The position numbers and the translations under genes are program-made. This document shows positions 20,186 to 29,117 of a DNA stretch of 64,000 bases, piece after piece; positions within the stretch are counted from its first letter, which is position 1, and each line of letters begins with the position of its first letter. The notes under the pieces are model-generated. The model ran no database searches. It worked only from the letters and a program-made list of their open reading frames with translations, and was not told where the DNA came from. Source of the stretch: Corynebacterium suedekumii (lineage in GTDB: Bacteria > Actinomycetota > Actinomycetes > Mycobacteriales > Mycobacteriaceae). The stretch is from NCBI RefSeq assembly GCF_030252185.1, contig NZ_CP126970.1, positions 2,294,001 to 2,358,000 of the forward strand, written 5' to 3'.

Positions 20186-21415
20186 TCAGTATCCCGGCAG
20201 GCCCGGTTCGGCGACGCGGGCGGCGACCTCGCGGGCGAAGGCCGCGATGACCCCGTAGGAGGGGTCGACACCGCGGGCGGCGTAGCGGGCCAGCGCCTCG
20301 AAGGTCTCGTACATGTCGCGGCGGACGATGAGCTCCTCCCGGGCGAAGGGGCCGTGGTTACCCGGGCGCAGCAGCCGGCCGTCGGTCTCCATCGCCTCGG
20401 CGTCGAAGTCCCCGTCCTCGAGGTGGAGGGCGGCGACCGCCCCGGACAGGGAGCCGAACTCCATGATTGCGACGGTGGACAGCGCCCAGCCGAGCAGGGC
20501 CGCCACGACGCGGGAGTGCAGGTGAGCCTCGTTGGTCACGTTCGGCCACAGCTGGGAGACCTCGTGAACCCAGGCCTCGACGAAGACGTCCGCCTCGTCG
20601 TCGCTGATCGGGTGGGAGAACACGAACTGGGGGAAGCCGGCGATGACGCACGCGATGTCGAAGCTGACGTCGCGGAACCCGGCCCATTCGTAGTCGAGGA
20701 AATGGGTCTTCTCGGCGACGATGATGTTGTCGGGCGAGAGGTCGAAGGGGGTGAAGGCCCGGTGGTGGGCGGCGAGCAGCCGGCTGCGACCGTCGGCCGC
20801 GAAGGTGCTCACGAGGTCGGGGATGTCGAAGCCGGCGTTGCGCAGCAGCTGCTCGCCGATGGTGATGGACTGCAGCAGCGCGGTGTCGCGCAACCGCTGG
20901 ATCTCCCCGAAGTCGGGGTGGTTGCGCAGCATGCGGGTGAGCAGGATCTCGAAGTCGTGCTCGCGCTGCGCGGTGCCGGAGTGCATCCGACCCAGGGCGG
21001 TGCCCAGGTTGCGCAGGATGTTGACCCGACGTTCCCCGTTGTCGGTCTCCAGCAGGTCGGCGAAGGTGTCGCCGTCGCCGGAGTCGGTGATGACGATGAT
21101 CCGCTGGGCCACGTCGTGTGCCAACAGGACGGGGCCGGGGCGGACCACCTCGCTCAGCGAGGTGGTGAACTGGTAGGAGACGATCTCGCGGATGAGGGCG
21201 GCGTCGTCAAGCTGCTCCCCGGTGACGGGGACGTACTTGAGGATGACGGAGCGCTGCTGCAGGAACGGCGAGGGCGCCACGCGGGCGCGCAGGACGATGG
21301 CGCTGCCCGAGCCACTGAGCTGCTGGACATCGGTGAGCTGCTGGGACCCGCCGAATCGCTTCGAGAGCAGGTCCGCGGCAACGCCGACGATGTCGTCATG
21401 GGTGAGCAGTGGCAT
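20186..21415 (-). CDS. Aminoglycoside phosphotransferase-fold protein, unknown substrate
   Basis: 409 residues with a protein-kinase-like APH fold. The catalytic loop reads [13 protein letters not shown] (Brenner-type, with Asp and Asn present) and the metal-binding segment is [11 protein letters not shown]. The N-lobe has VILKYVPV with a candidate ATP lysine. There is no evidence that it modifies antibiotics; members next to aspS and rarA are conserved in corynebacteria without known function. ATG at 21415. The longer open frame upstream runs inside aspS and was rejected. Confidence 0.75.
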   Translation of the reverse strand: MPLLTHDDIVGVAADLLSKRFGGSQQLTDVQQLSGSGSAIVLRARVAPSPFLQQRSVILKYVPVTGEQLDDAALIREIVSYQFTTSLSEVVRPGPVLLAHDVAQRIIVITDSGDGDTFADLLETDNGERRVNILRNLGTALGRMHSGTAQREHDFEILLTRMLRNHPDFGEIQRLRDTALLQSITIGEQLLRNAGFDIPDLVSTFAADGRSRLLAAHHRAFTPFDLSPDNIIVAEKTHFLDYEWAGFRDVSFDIACVIAGFPQFVFSHPISDDEADVFVEAWVHEVSQLWPNVTNEAHLHSRVVAALLGWALSTVAIMEFGSLSGAVAALHLEDGDFDAEAMETDGRLLRPGNHGPFAREELIVRRDMYETFEALARYAARGVDPSYGVIAAFAREVAARVAEPGLPGY

Positions 21416-21443
21416 GGGCTGTGCGTTCCTTGGTCCGGGTCGG

Positions 21444-23243
21444 TTACGCCTGGTCGGCGTTCTCGGTCTTCTTCGGCTTGGCGTCGATGCCGGACTCCTT
21501 GCGCTGTTGCGCGGTGATCGGGGCCGGGGCGTCGGTGAGCGGGTCGACGCCGCCACCGGACTTCGGGAAGGCGATGACGTCGCGGATGGAGTCGAACCCG
21601 CCGAGCAGGGACACGATGCGGTCCCAGCCGAAGGCGATGCCACCGTGCGGCGGGGCGCCGAACGCGAAGGCGTCGAGCAGGAAGCCGAACTTCTCCTGCG
21701 CCTCCTCCTCGGTGATGCCCATGACCTCGAAGACCCGCTCCTGCACATCGCGCTGGTGGATACGGATGGAACCGCCACCGATCTCGTTGCCGTTGCAGAC
21801 GATGTCGTAGGCGTAGGCGGTGGCCTCGCCCGGGTTCTCGTCGAAGGAGTCGATCCACTCCGGCTTCGGGGAGGTGAAGGCGTGGTGGACGGCGGTCCAC
21901 TTCGAGTGACCCAGGGCGACGTCGCCGGAGGCGGTGGCGTCGGCGGCGGGCTCGAACATCGGGGCGTCGACCACCCAGGTGAAGGCCCAGTCGCCTTCCT
22001 TGATCAGGCCGAGCTTGTCGGCGATCTCACCGCGGGCGGCGCCGAGCAGTGCGCGGGAGGACTTGGTCTCGCCGGCGGCGAAAAAGATGGCGTCGCCGGG
22101 CTTCGCGCCGACGTGGGCGGCGATGCCCTCACGCTCGGCGTCGGTGATGTTCTTGGCCACGGGGCCGGAGAGCTCACCGTCCTCGCCGACGAGGATGTAG
22201 GCCAGGCCCTTGGCGCCACGCTGCTTGGCCCACTCCTGCCAGGCGTCGAGCTGACGACGCGGCTGCGAGGCACCACCCTCCATGACCACGGCGCCGACGT
22301 ACTCGTTCTTGAACACGCGGAAGGTGGTGTCGGCGAAGAACTCGGTGCACTCGGTGATCTCGATGTCGAAGCGCAGGTCCGGCTTGTCGGAACCGTAGCG
22401 GCGCATCGCGTCGGCGTAGGTCATCCGTGGGATCGGGGTGGTGATCTCGTAGCCGATGAGCTTCCACAGCTCGACGAGGATCTCCTCGGCCAGGGCGATG
22501 ACGTCATCCTGGTCGACGAAGCTCATCTCCACGTCCAGCTGCGTGAACTCCGGCTGGCGGTCGGCGCGGAAGTCCTCGTCACGGTAGCAGCGGGCGATCT
22601 GGTAGTAACGCTCCATGCCGGCGACCATGAGCAGCTGCTTGAACAGCTGCGGGGACTGCGGCAGGGCGTAGAAGGAACCCGGCTTGAGGCGAGCCGGCAC
22701 GAGGAAGTCGCGGGCACCCTCCGGGGTGGAACGCGTCAGCGTCGGGGTCTCGATCTCGGTGAACTCGTGGGTGTCGAGCACCCGGCGGGCGGCCTGGTTC
22801 GCCTTGGAGCGCAGCCGCAGGGCATCACCCTGGGTGCGGCGGCGCAGGTCGAGGTAGCGGTAGCGCAGGCGCGCCTCCTCGCCGACCTCGCCGGAGGAGG
22901 AGGGATCGTCGATCTGGAACGGCAGCGGGGCGGAGGAGTTGAGGACCTCCAGCTCGGAGACGTTGACCTCGATGTCGCCGGAGGCCAGGTTCGGGTTCTC
23001 GGAGCCCTCCGGGCGGGGCTCGACGACGCCGGTGACGCGCACGCAGTACTCGGAACGCAGGTCATGGGCCCGCTCGGCCACATCCGACTCACGGAACACG
23101 ACCTGGGCGATGCCGGAACGGTCCCGCAGGTCGATGAAGATGACGCCGCCATGGTCACGGCGACGGGACACCCAGCCCGTCAGCGTCACATTCTGGCCGG
23201 CGGTTTCTTTGCGGAGGTCACCCGCGAGGTGAGTGCGCAGCAC
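21444..23243 (-). CDS. aspS: Aspartyl-tRNA synthetase (bacterial type)
   Basis: 599 residues: N-terminal OB anticodon-binding domain, class II core with motif 2 [19 protein letters not shown], bacterial GAD insertion, and motif 3 [15 protein letters not shown]. In corynebacteria, which generally lack AsnRS, this enzyme is expected to be non-discriminating and to feed the GatCAB amidotransferase; that is inference. Start is GTG at 23243 after GAAGGA. It is divergent from the zinc protease with 134 bp between starts. Confidence 0.96.
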   Translation of the reverse strand: MLRTHLAGDLRKETAGQNVTLTGWVSRRRDHGGVIFIDLRDRSGIAQVVFRESDVAERAHDLRSEYCVRVTGVVEPRPEGSENPNLASGDIEVNVSELEVLNSSAPLPFQIDDPSSSGEVGEEARLRYRYLDLRRRTQGDALRLRSKANQAARRVLDTHEFTEIETPTLTRSTPEGARDFLVPARLKPGSFYALPQSPQLFKQLLMVAGMERYYQIARCYRDEDFRADRQPEFTQLDVEMSFVDQDDVIALAEEILVELWKLIGYEITTPIPRMTYADAMRRYGSDKPDLRFDIEITECTEFFADTTFRVFKNEYVGAVVMEGGASQPRRQLDAWQEWAKQRGAKGLAYILVGEDGELSGPVAKNITDAEREGIAAHVGAKPGDAIFFAAGETKSSRALLGAARGEIADKLGLIKEGDWAFTWVVDAPMFEPAADATASGDVALGHSKWTAVHHAFTSPKPEWIDSFDENPGEATAYAYDIVCNGNEIGGGSIRIHQRDVQERVFEVMGITEEEAQEKFGFLLDAFAFGAPPHGGIAFGWDRIVSLLGGFDSIRDVIAFPKSGGGVDPLTDAPAPITAQQRKESGIDAKPKKTENADQA

Positions 23244-23264
23244 GTTCGTTCTACGTCCTTCCAG

Positions 23265-23286
23265 GATCGTCTAGAGATCGTCTAGG
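23265..23286. repeat. Two tandem copies of an 11-bp repeat upstream of aspS
   Basis: GATCGTCTAGA at 23265-23275 is followed directly by GATCGTCTAGG. It lies in the aspS leader, between the ribosome site and a candidate -10 (TACACT at 23312-23307, minus strand). Function unknown; a regulator site is possible. Confidence 0.5.
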
Positions 23287-23377
23287 GGCAGTCGTTTCTC
23301 CGGTGGAGTGTACCCCTCCCCTCTTTTTACTGATCGCTGCGCCCCACCCCAGGTGTGATCTATGTAATGATGAGCGC

Positions 23378-24256
23378 ATGACTTTCCGTAAAGACGCCAA
23401 CTACACCGGCGGTCGTCGCGCGCGTACCAGCGGTGGTGGCCGCGGCGGTGTCGTCGCCGCGGGCGGTGGCCTCGGCTCCCTCCTGCTCATCGGACTCTTC
23501 CTCCTCTTCGGCGGCAACCCCAGTGATCTCGGCCAGATCACCGGCGGCGGGCAACAGGGTGAGCGCTCCGGTTCCCTCGAGCACTGCAACACCATCAATG
23601 ACGCCAACGAGTACACGGACTGCCGCGTCGAGGCGGCCGCGGTCTCCGTCGACCGGATGTGGTCGACGATGCTTCCCGAGCAGGCCGGCATCGAGTACAC
23701 CGAACCCCTTCTGGTGGTCTTCCAGGACACCACCCAGTCCGGCTGCGGCATGGCCTCCGCCCAGACCGGCCCGTTCTACTGCCCCGCCGACCAGGGCGCG
23801 TACTTCGACGTCTCCTTCTTCGAGCAGCTCGAACAGCTCGGCGGCACCAACGCCCCGCTGGCGCAGATGTACATCGTGGCGCACGAGTTCGCCCACCACA
23901 TCCAGCAGCTCGAGGGCACCCTGTCCCTGAGCAACTACAACGATCCCGGCGAGGACTCCAACGCTGTCAAGATCGAGCTCCAGGCCGACTGCTACGCCGG
24001 CATCTGGATCAGCCAGGCCGACAAGGGCGATGACGCCCTGCTTGAGCCGATCACCGAGGAGCAGGTTGCTGGCGCCATCGACACCGCCCGCGCCGTCGGC
24101 GACGACAACATCCAGCAGCGCTCCGGCGGCGAGGTCCGCCCGGACCTGTGGACCCACGGTTCCTCCGAGCAGCGCCAGAACGCCCTGCTCACCGGCTACC
24201 GTGAGGGCACCATGGCTGCCTGCGACACCCTCAATCGAGGCGTGTACAACTCCTAG
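23378..24256 (+). CDS. Membrane-anchored neutral zinc metallopeptidase (YpfJ family)
   Basis: 292 residues: charged Gly/Arg-rich cytoplasmic N-terminus, one membrane segment (about residues 26-45, LGSLLLIGLFLLF) and an extracytoplasmic zinc peptidase domain with VAHEFAHHIQ as HExxH-type motif (HEFAH) plus a downstream ELQADCYAG glutamate. Four Cys (SGCGM, YCPAD and others) may form disulfides. Physiological substrate unknown. ATG at 23378 has no Shine-Dalgarno; TATGTAATGAT lies just upstream, so a near-leaderless transcript is plausible. Confidence 0.87.
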   Translation: MTFRKDANYTGGRRARTSGGGRGGVVAAGGGLGSLLLIGLFLLFGGNPSDLGQITGGGQQGERSGSLEHCNTINDANEYTDCRVEAAAVSVDRMWSTMLPEQAGIEYTEPLLVVFQDTTQSGCGMASAQTGPFYCPADQGAYFDVSFFEQLEQLGGTNAPLAQMYIVAHEFAHHIQQLEGTLSLSNYNDPGEDSNAVKIELQADCYAGIWISQADKGDDALLEPITEEQVAGAIDTARAVGDDNIQQRSGGEVRPDLWTHGSSEQRQNALLTGYREGTMAACDTLNRGVYNS

Positions 24257-24268
24257 TCCACCGCTTAT

Positions 24269-24305
24269 CGACGCCCCCGTGTCTCACCGAGATGCGGGGG
24301 TGTCG
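24269..24305. terminator. Bidirectional hairpin between convergent genes
   Basis: Arms CGACGCCCCCG (24269-24279) and CGGGGGTGTCG (24295-24305) pair over 11 bp with one G-U, and an inner TCTC/GAGA pairing extends the stem. It sits between the stops of the zinc protease and the SNF2 helicase. No T run follows on either strand, so strength is uncertain. Confidence 0.65.
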
Positions 24306-24310
24306 CCGTG

Positions 24311-26931
24311 TCAGGAGGCTGCGAAGCCGAGCCGCTCGCGCTCGGCGGCGATGATCTCCGCGGCCAGCTGCCTCTCGGTGACGTCGACGGCGTCGTGGAC
24401 GGACGCGGATTCCGAGGGCCGCGCGTAGGCGTCGAAGATCGCCGACTTCCCGGCGAGCATCTCGAGCATGCGCTCGTCGACGGTGTCATCGGCCACCAGG
24501 CGGTGGACCAGGACGGTGGAGGTCTGCCCCATCCGGTGGACCCGGGCGATGGCCTGCGCCTCGATCGACGGCTTGACCTGTGGTTCGACGAGGATGACCA
24601 CAGACGCCGTCTGGATGTTCAGGCCCGTGCCGCCGGCGGTGATCTGGGCGAGCAGGACGGAGCCGCCCGGGGCCTTACCGAGCGCGTCGATGAGCTCCTG
24701 ACGCTGGTTCGGGGACACCGCCCCGGAGACGGTGCCCACGACCCGATCCCCCAGTGCCCGTTCGAGGACGCCCAGGACGTCGAGGAAGTAGGTGAACACG
24801 AGCACCCGCCGGTCTGACTCGGCGGCCTCCTCGACGATCTCCATGATCCGCTCGAGTTTCGCCGGCACCGCGTCAGGCGTGGTCATGGGGGCCCGGCGCA
24901 TGGCCATGAAGTTCCCGGCCTCGACCGCCTCGGCGTAATGCGCCTGATCCGCCTCCGTGAGGTCGATCCAGTCGAGCTGGTCGAGTTTCTCGGGCAGCTC
25001 ATCGAGGACGTCGGCCTGGTTACGCCGCAGGTAGGCCGGCGCGACCCGGACGCGGAAATCCTCCGCCGACATCGACTCCATCCCCGCGACCAGCAGATCG
25101 GGTGCGACGTAACTGACCAACGTGGCGAACTCCGCGACCCGGTTCTCCAGCGGCGTACCGGTCATGAGGAGGGCGTGGGAGGCGGCGTCGATGAGCGCGC
25201 GGCACGCCCTCGTCCGGGCGGCGGCCGGGTTCTTGATCATGTGCGCCTCATCCACCACGACAAACTCCGGGGTGGGCAGGTCCATGGTGCGGGCACCGTC
25301 ATAGGTGACCACGCAGATACCACCCGTGTCCTCCCAGGCCCGGACGGCGTCCTCCTTGCCGTCCCCGTGCGCCTTGTACACCGGCAGATCGGTGAAGCGC
25401 CGGGACTCGCGCACCCAGTTGGTGACCACGGACGCGGGACAGACCACCAGGGTCCGCCCACCGAGGTGGGCCGCGACGGCCAACGCCTGGACCGTCTTGC
25501 CCAGGCCCATCTCGTCGCCGAGGATCACCTTCTCCTGGACGATCGTGAAACGCGCGCCGAAGGACTGGTACCCGCGCAGGTGCAGGTCCGTCAGGTGCGT
25601 CTGGTCCAGTCGCAGGGCCCGGATGCGTTCGAGGACGTCGGCGGCGAGGTCGTCGCCACCCTCCACCTCCAGGTCGAGCAGCGTGGCCAACAGCCCCTGG
25701 TAGTGGGCGGGCCGGGCGAGATAGTCCGACCAGGTGTCCTCACCGAGAGTGACCGGCCGGGCGGGGGCGAGCACCGCCGGATGGGCGTGGGCCCAGTCGA
25801 TGTCGTCGATGAACCGGTCCCACCCGACCCGGCTGCCGCTGAGGCCGACCGCCCAGGGCTCAACCCCGCCCACCGCCGGAATGGTCTCCGCGTACCCCAG
25901 GATGCGCCGCCGGCGGGCGCGCTCGACCTCGTCGAGGGTGTTGATGTGGTCGAAGCTGGCCAACACCCGGACCAGGGCGGTCGCGGCGGCGGTCGGAGTG
26001 TCACCGATACCGTGCGTGTGGGTGGCCACGGCCTCCTGCCGCAGGGCTTCAGCCGCGGCCTTGAGGCGTCGGGCCGTCTGCTCACCGATGCCCTGGACCT
26101 GGGTCAGCAGACCGACCGGGGCGGCGAGCACGTCCGCCACCGTGTTCACCCGAACCTGATCGAGGCCGCTGAACCGCAGTCGTTCATTGGTGGCCGTCTT
26201 CAGGGCCTCCACCGGCAACTGGGCGAGCAGCACCCCAGCACGCTCAGCGGTGAGCGCATCCAACTGCCGCTCCGCCGCCAGCCGCAGCGCCGGCTCAGAA
26301 TGCGGATCATCGCGCAGACGTCGGGCCGCGGCGAGGACCTGGTGCAGGCGGGTGGGATCGTAGGTCTCGAACACCAGCGATGACCCCACCGCCTGCTCCA
26401 CCGCTTCTCTGGCAGCGTCGATGAGCCGGTCCGGAGTGCCATGCGGACCAGCAAACAGATGCACACCCCGCTGCTGCAGCGCCGAGGCGGCATGAGCCAG
26501 TTCGACGTACCCACGGGCATCCGAGAACAGAGCATCCATCCCCGGGTCAGCCAGCCGCCCCCGCAGCTCCTCCGCCGCGCGCTGCGCCTGCTCCACCTTC
26601 GCCCCACCGAAGATGCGACCAAGAAACCCGGAGCAGCGTCACGGGCCCGGGAACGCACCATCGCCACCGTCCCGGCCCGGGCCAGAAACTCCCCCAGCCG
26701 CTCCCGGGCACCCGGCAGGCCGTCGAGTTCGGACGTGGCATAGAGCGACGGCGGGAACACCGTCGCCCCGGGAATGATGAGGTGGGCGGAGCCGTCCTCA
26801 TCGGCGATGGTGAGAACGCCGCGGACGGTGGCCGGGGCGGCGTCGAGAAGCGCGCGGGCGGAAGGAACGATCTCGAGGACACGGTCGGCCTGCTGGAGCA
26901 GGTACCGCAGCTCGTCACGGGAAACGGCCAT
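24311..26931 (-). pseudogene. SNF2-type DEAD/DEAH helicase, broken by a one-base frameshift
   Basis: The two open frames join into one helicase of about 873 residues if one base is restored near 26627-26629. The first ~101 codons (ATG 26931) read through RDAAPGF. Restoring one G gives PGFLGRIFGGAK and continues into the rest. Beyond that: a helix-hairpin-helix (LTQVQGIGEQTARRL), SNF2 motif I DEMGLGKT, motif II DEAH in VVDEAHMIKN, motif III MTGTPLEN and motif VI QAIARVHRMGQ. As given, translation from the true start ends early; the C-terminal frame alone (from 26596) lacks the N-terminus. A natural mutation or a sequencing error fits equally. It is divergent from the HEPN-CBS gene. Confidence 0.8.
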
Positions 26932-26939
26932 GACCGAAA

Positions 26940-26949
26940 AGTCTACGCT
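26940..26949. promoter_or_regulatory. Shared bidirectional -10 for two leaderless genes
   Basis: On the minus strand TAGACT (26945-26940) ends 8 nt before the helicase ATG at 26931. On the plus strand TACGCT (26944-26949) ends 6 nt before the HEPN-CBS GTG at 26956. The two hexamers share the TA at 26944-26945. With only 24 bp between start codons there is no room for separate leaders, so both mRNAs are predicted to be leaderless and to start from one symmetrical promoter. Confidence 0.6.
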
Positions 26950-26955
26950 GGAGAC

Positions 26956-27678
26956 GTGACTGACAATCGGGCAATCCCCTTCCTGGCCGCCTTCAACGAC
27001 ATCGAATCACACCTCCGGGAGACCCTCGGCGCGAAGAAGACCGACAGCTTCCGGTGGATGGTGGACCAGGCCAACAAACGCCACCTCATCTCCGAGGACC
27101 AGGCCGCCGATCTACGAGAGTTCGGTGACCTCCGCAATGCCATCAGCCACGGCCGCTACACCGACGACCTGCGCCCCATCGCCGAACCACTCCCGGAAAC
27201 CGTCGCCGAGATCGAGCACATCCGCGACATCCTCCGCGATCCCCCGTTGGCGCTCACCGTCCTCGGGCCACAGGAGGTGCGCACCTTCTCCCCCACCGCA
27301 CCGATCGGCACCGTGCTCGCGGTCATCCGGGACACCGAGATCAGCCAGTTCCCCGTCTACGACAACGGACGATCGGTGGACCTGCTCACCACCAACACCA
27401 TCGCCCGTTGGGTCGCCGCAGATCTGGACGACAACGACCATCTCGACGCCCGTTCCGTGGCAGAGGTCCTGCGCTACGCCGAATCAACGGACCGGGCGGT
27501 GTTCCTGCCCCGGGACGTCACCGCCCAGGCGGCGCTGGATGCCATGACCACGCCCGGGAAGGACGGATCGCTGCCGCGGGCGGGACTGATCACGGAGGAC
27601 GGCCGGAAGGATCAGCGCCCGATCCGGGTGATCGGCGGCTCCGACATCGCCCGGCTGATGGAGGCGGTGGACTCCTGA
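26956..27678 (+). CDS. HEPN-like domain fused to CBS-pair region
   Basis: 240 residues, cytoplasmic. Residues ~5-90 are helical and carry RNAISH (Arg60-Asn61...His65), the R-x4-6-H signature of HEPN domains, which are often RNases or nucleotidyl-transfer partners. Residues ~100-240 look like a CBS pair (TFSPTAPIGTVLAVIRD then QFPVYDNG), usually an adenine-nucleotide sensor. Chosen start GTG at 26956 is positioned for a leaderless mRNA. The divergent helicase suggests a functional pair, but no role is known. Confidence 0.65.
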   Translation: MTDNRAIPFLAAFNDIESHLRETLGAKKTDSFRWMVDQANKRHLISEDQAADLREFGDLRNAISHGRYTDDLRPIAEPLPETVAEIEHIRDILRDPPLALTVLGPQEVRTFSPTAPIGTVLAVIRDTEISQFPVYDNGRSVDLLTTNTIARWVAADLDDNDHLDARSVAEVLRYAESTDRAVFLPRDVTAQAALDAMTTPGKDGSLPRAGLITEDGRKDQRPIRVIGGSDIARLMEAVDS

Positions 27679-27713
27679 ACGACGGGGCCGAGGGAGGTGG
27701 GCCCAGGAGCAGG

Positions 27714-27886
27714 TTCTTTCGTTCTTTTCGTTTCCCTTCCATTCTCGCTGGTCAGGAGCCCATCCCAGGGGCAGGGCGATTCGAAAAAATCGAAAGCCTC
27801 GGGGTTCTTTCGTTCCTTTCGTTTCCACCCCTTCCTTGAAAGCGCCCTGACCTGCACGTTCTGGATCAGATCGAAAAAGACGAAAA
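27714..27886. repeat. Two tandem degenerate inverted-repeat units in a 320-bp spacer
   Basis: The gap 27679-27998 has no gene. It holds two ~90-bp units. Each opens with a pyrimidine arm (CTTTCGTTCTTTTCG at 27716-27730; CTTTCGTTCCTTTCG at 27807-27821) and closes with a purine arm (CGAAAAAATCGAAAG at 27782-27796; CGAAAAAGACGAAAA at 27872-27886). The arms pair 13/15 in the first unit and 11/15 in the second, with ~50-nt loops, and cross-pairing between units is possible. The composition is clearly AT-richer than the flanks. Function unknown. Confidence 0.7.
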
Positions 27887-27936
27887 TTCTCCCCTCGCCG
27901 CACACCCCACGGCGGACCGACCGAGCGGAACCCTCC

Positions 27937-27966
27937 TTGACACATTGTTGACATGTCACATACAGT
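27937..27966 (+). promoter_or_regulatory. Strong sigma-A-type promoter of the luciferase-like/FMN reductase operon
   Basis: A consensus TTGACA (27937-27942), an 18-nt spacer and TACAGT (27961-27966) give an expected start near 27973. The leader ends in AAAGGAG 6 nt before the ATG at 27999. It is the best -35 match in the window. Confidence 0.75.
27946..27960. promoter_or_regulatory. Operator-like palindrome inside the promoter spacer
   Basis: TGTTGACATGTCACA contains the perfect palindrome TGACATGTCA and is symmetric over all 15 bp except one base pair. It fills the space between -35 and -10, where a bound repressor would block polymerase. The cognate regulator is not encoded nearby. Confidence 0.55.
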
Positions 27967-27998
27967 GTGGGCATTAGCAACCCACAAAGGAGTTAACA

Positions 27999-29117
27999 AT
28001 GCAGTTCGGCATCTTCACCATCGGTGACGTCACGCAGGATCCGACAACCGGCAAGACCCCGACCGAGAATGAGCGGATCAAGGCCACCGTCGCCATCGCC
28101 AAGAAGGCCGAGGAGGTCGGCCTCGACGTCTTCGCCACCGGCGAGCACCACAACCCGCCCTTCGTCGCCCCCGGCACCCCACCTGTGCTGCTGGCCAACA
28201 TAGCGGCCCAGACCGAACGTCTCCAGCTGTCCACCGCCACCACGCTGATCACCACCAATGACCCGGTGAAGATCGCCGAGGATTACGCCTACCTCCAGCA
28301 CCTGGCCGACGGCCGGGTGGACCTCATGATGGGCCGTGGCAACACCGGTCCGGTGTACCCGTGGTTCGGCAAGGACATCCGCCAGGGCATTCCACTGGCG
28401 ATCGAGAACTATCATCTGCTGCGCCGGCTGTGGCGTGAGCCGGTGGTCAACTGGCAGGGCCAGTTCCGTACTCCGCTGCAAGGGTACACCTCCACTCCGG
28501 CCCCGCTCGACGGTGTTCCGCCGTTCGTGTGGCACGGTTCCATTCGTTCCGTGCAGATTGCCGAGCAGGCCGCGTTCTACGGTGACGGCTTCTTCCACAA
28601 CAACATCTTCTGGAACAAGGAGCACACGGCGAAGATGGTGGAGATCTACCGTCGTCGTTACGAGTCCTACGGTCACGGCCAGGCGGACCAGGCCATCGTG
28701 GGTCTCGGTGGCCAGGTGTTCATCGGTGCGACGGAGGAGGAGGCGAAGGAGACCTTCCGCCCCTACTTCGACAATGCTCCGGTGTACGGCCACGGCCCGT
28801 CGATGGAGGAGTTCACCGACATGACGCCGCTGACGGTGGGCACGGTGGAGCAGGTCATCGACCGCACTATGGAGTTCGCGGACTGGGTGGGCGACTACCA
28901 GCGTCAGCTCTTCCTCATCGACCACGCCGGCCTGCCGCTGGAGATGGTGCTCGAGCAGATCGAGATTCTGGGCACCCAGGTCGTGCCGGAGCTGCGTACC
29001 CGCATGGAGGCGCGTCGCCCCGATCACGTCCCGTCCGACCCGCCGACCCACGCGTCGTTGAAGAACACCCCGGATTCCCCGCACTTCAAGGTGCGCCCGG
29101 TGGAAGAGGAGGCGTAG
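27999..29117 (+). CDS. Luciferase-like flavin-dependent monooxygenase, CE1758 family
   Basis: 372-residue TIM-barrel FMN-dependent oxidoreductase of the bacterial luciferase superfamily, as judged from MQFGIFTIGDV, the GEHHNPPF segment and the ADGRVDLMMGRGNTGP region. It forms with the next gene the pair known as CE1758/CE1759 in corynebacteria: a monooxygenase and its own FMN reductase. The substrate is unknown. ATG at 27999 has an AAAGGAG ribosome site, and the strong promoter above suggests regulated high expression. The stop is immediately followed by the reductase start. Confidence 0.87.
   Translation: MQFGIFTIGDVTQDPTTGKTPTENERIKATVAIAKKAEEVGLDVFATGEHHNPPFVAPGTPPVLLANIAAQTERLQLSTATTLITTNDPVKIAEDYAYLQHLADGRVDLMMGRGNTGPVYPWFGKDIRQGIPLAIENYHLLRRLWREPVVNWQGQFRTPLQGYTSTPAPLDGVPPFVWHGSIRSVQIAEQAAFYGDGFFHNNIFWNKEHTAKMVEIYRRRYESYGHGQADQAIVGLGGQVFIGATEEEAKETFRPYFDNAPVYGHGPSMEEFTDMTPLTVGTVEQVIDRTMEFADWVGDYQRQLFLIDHAGLPLEMVLEQIEILGTQVVPELRTRMEARRPDHVPSDPPTHASLKNTPDSPHFKVRPVEEEA

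Noticed and set aside
20186..21415. Antibiotic-resistance aminoglycoside phosphotransferase.
   Set aside because: Only the general kinase-like fold is shared; the gene sits in a conserved aspS-rarA context without transfer signs.
26600..26640. Programmed -1 frameshifting in the SNF2 helicase.
   Set aside because: The site CCGGGTTTCTTGG lacks an X-XXY-YYZ slippery heptamer, and two unrelated genes in the window have the same G-run loss, so an indel is simpler.
27714..27886. CRISPR-like array or intrinsic terminator in the repeat spacer.
   Set aside because: Only two diverged units with ~50-nt loops, no identical repeats, no cas genes, and stems too weak and too far from a T run for a terminator.
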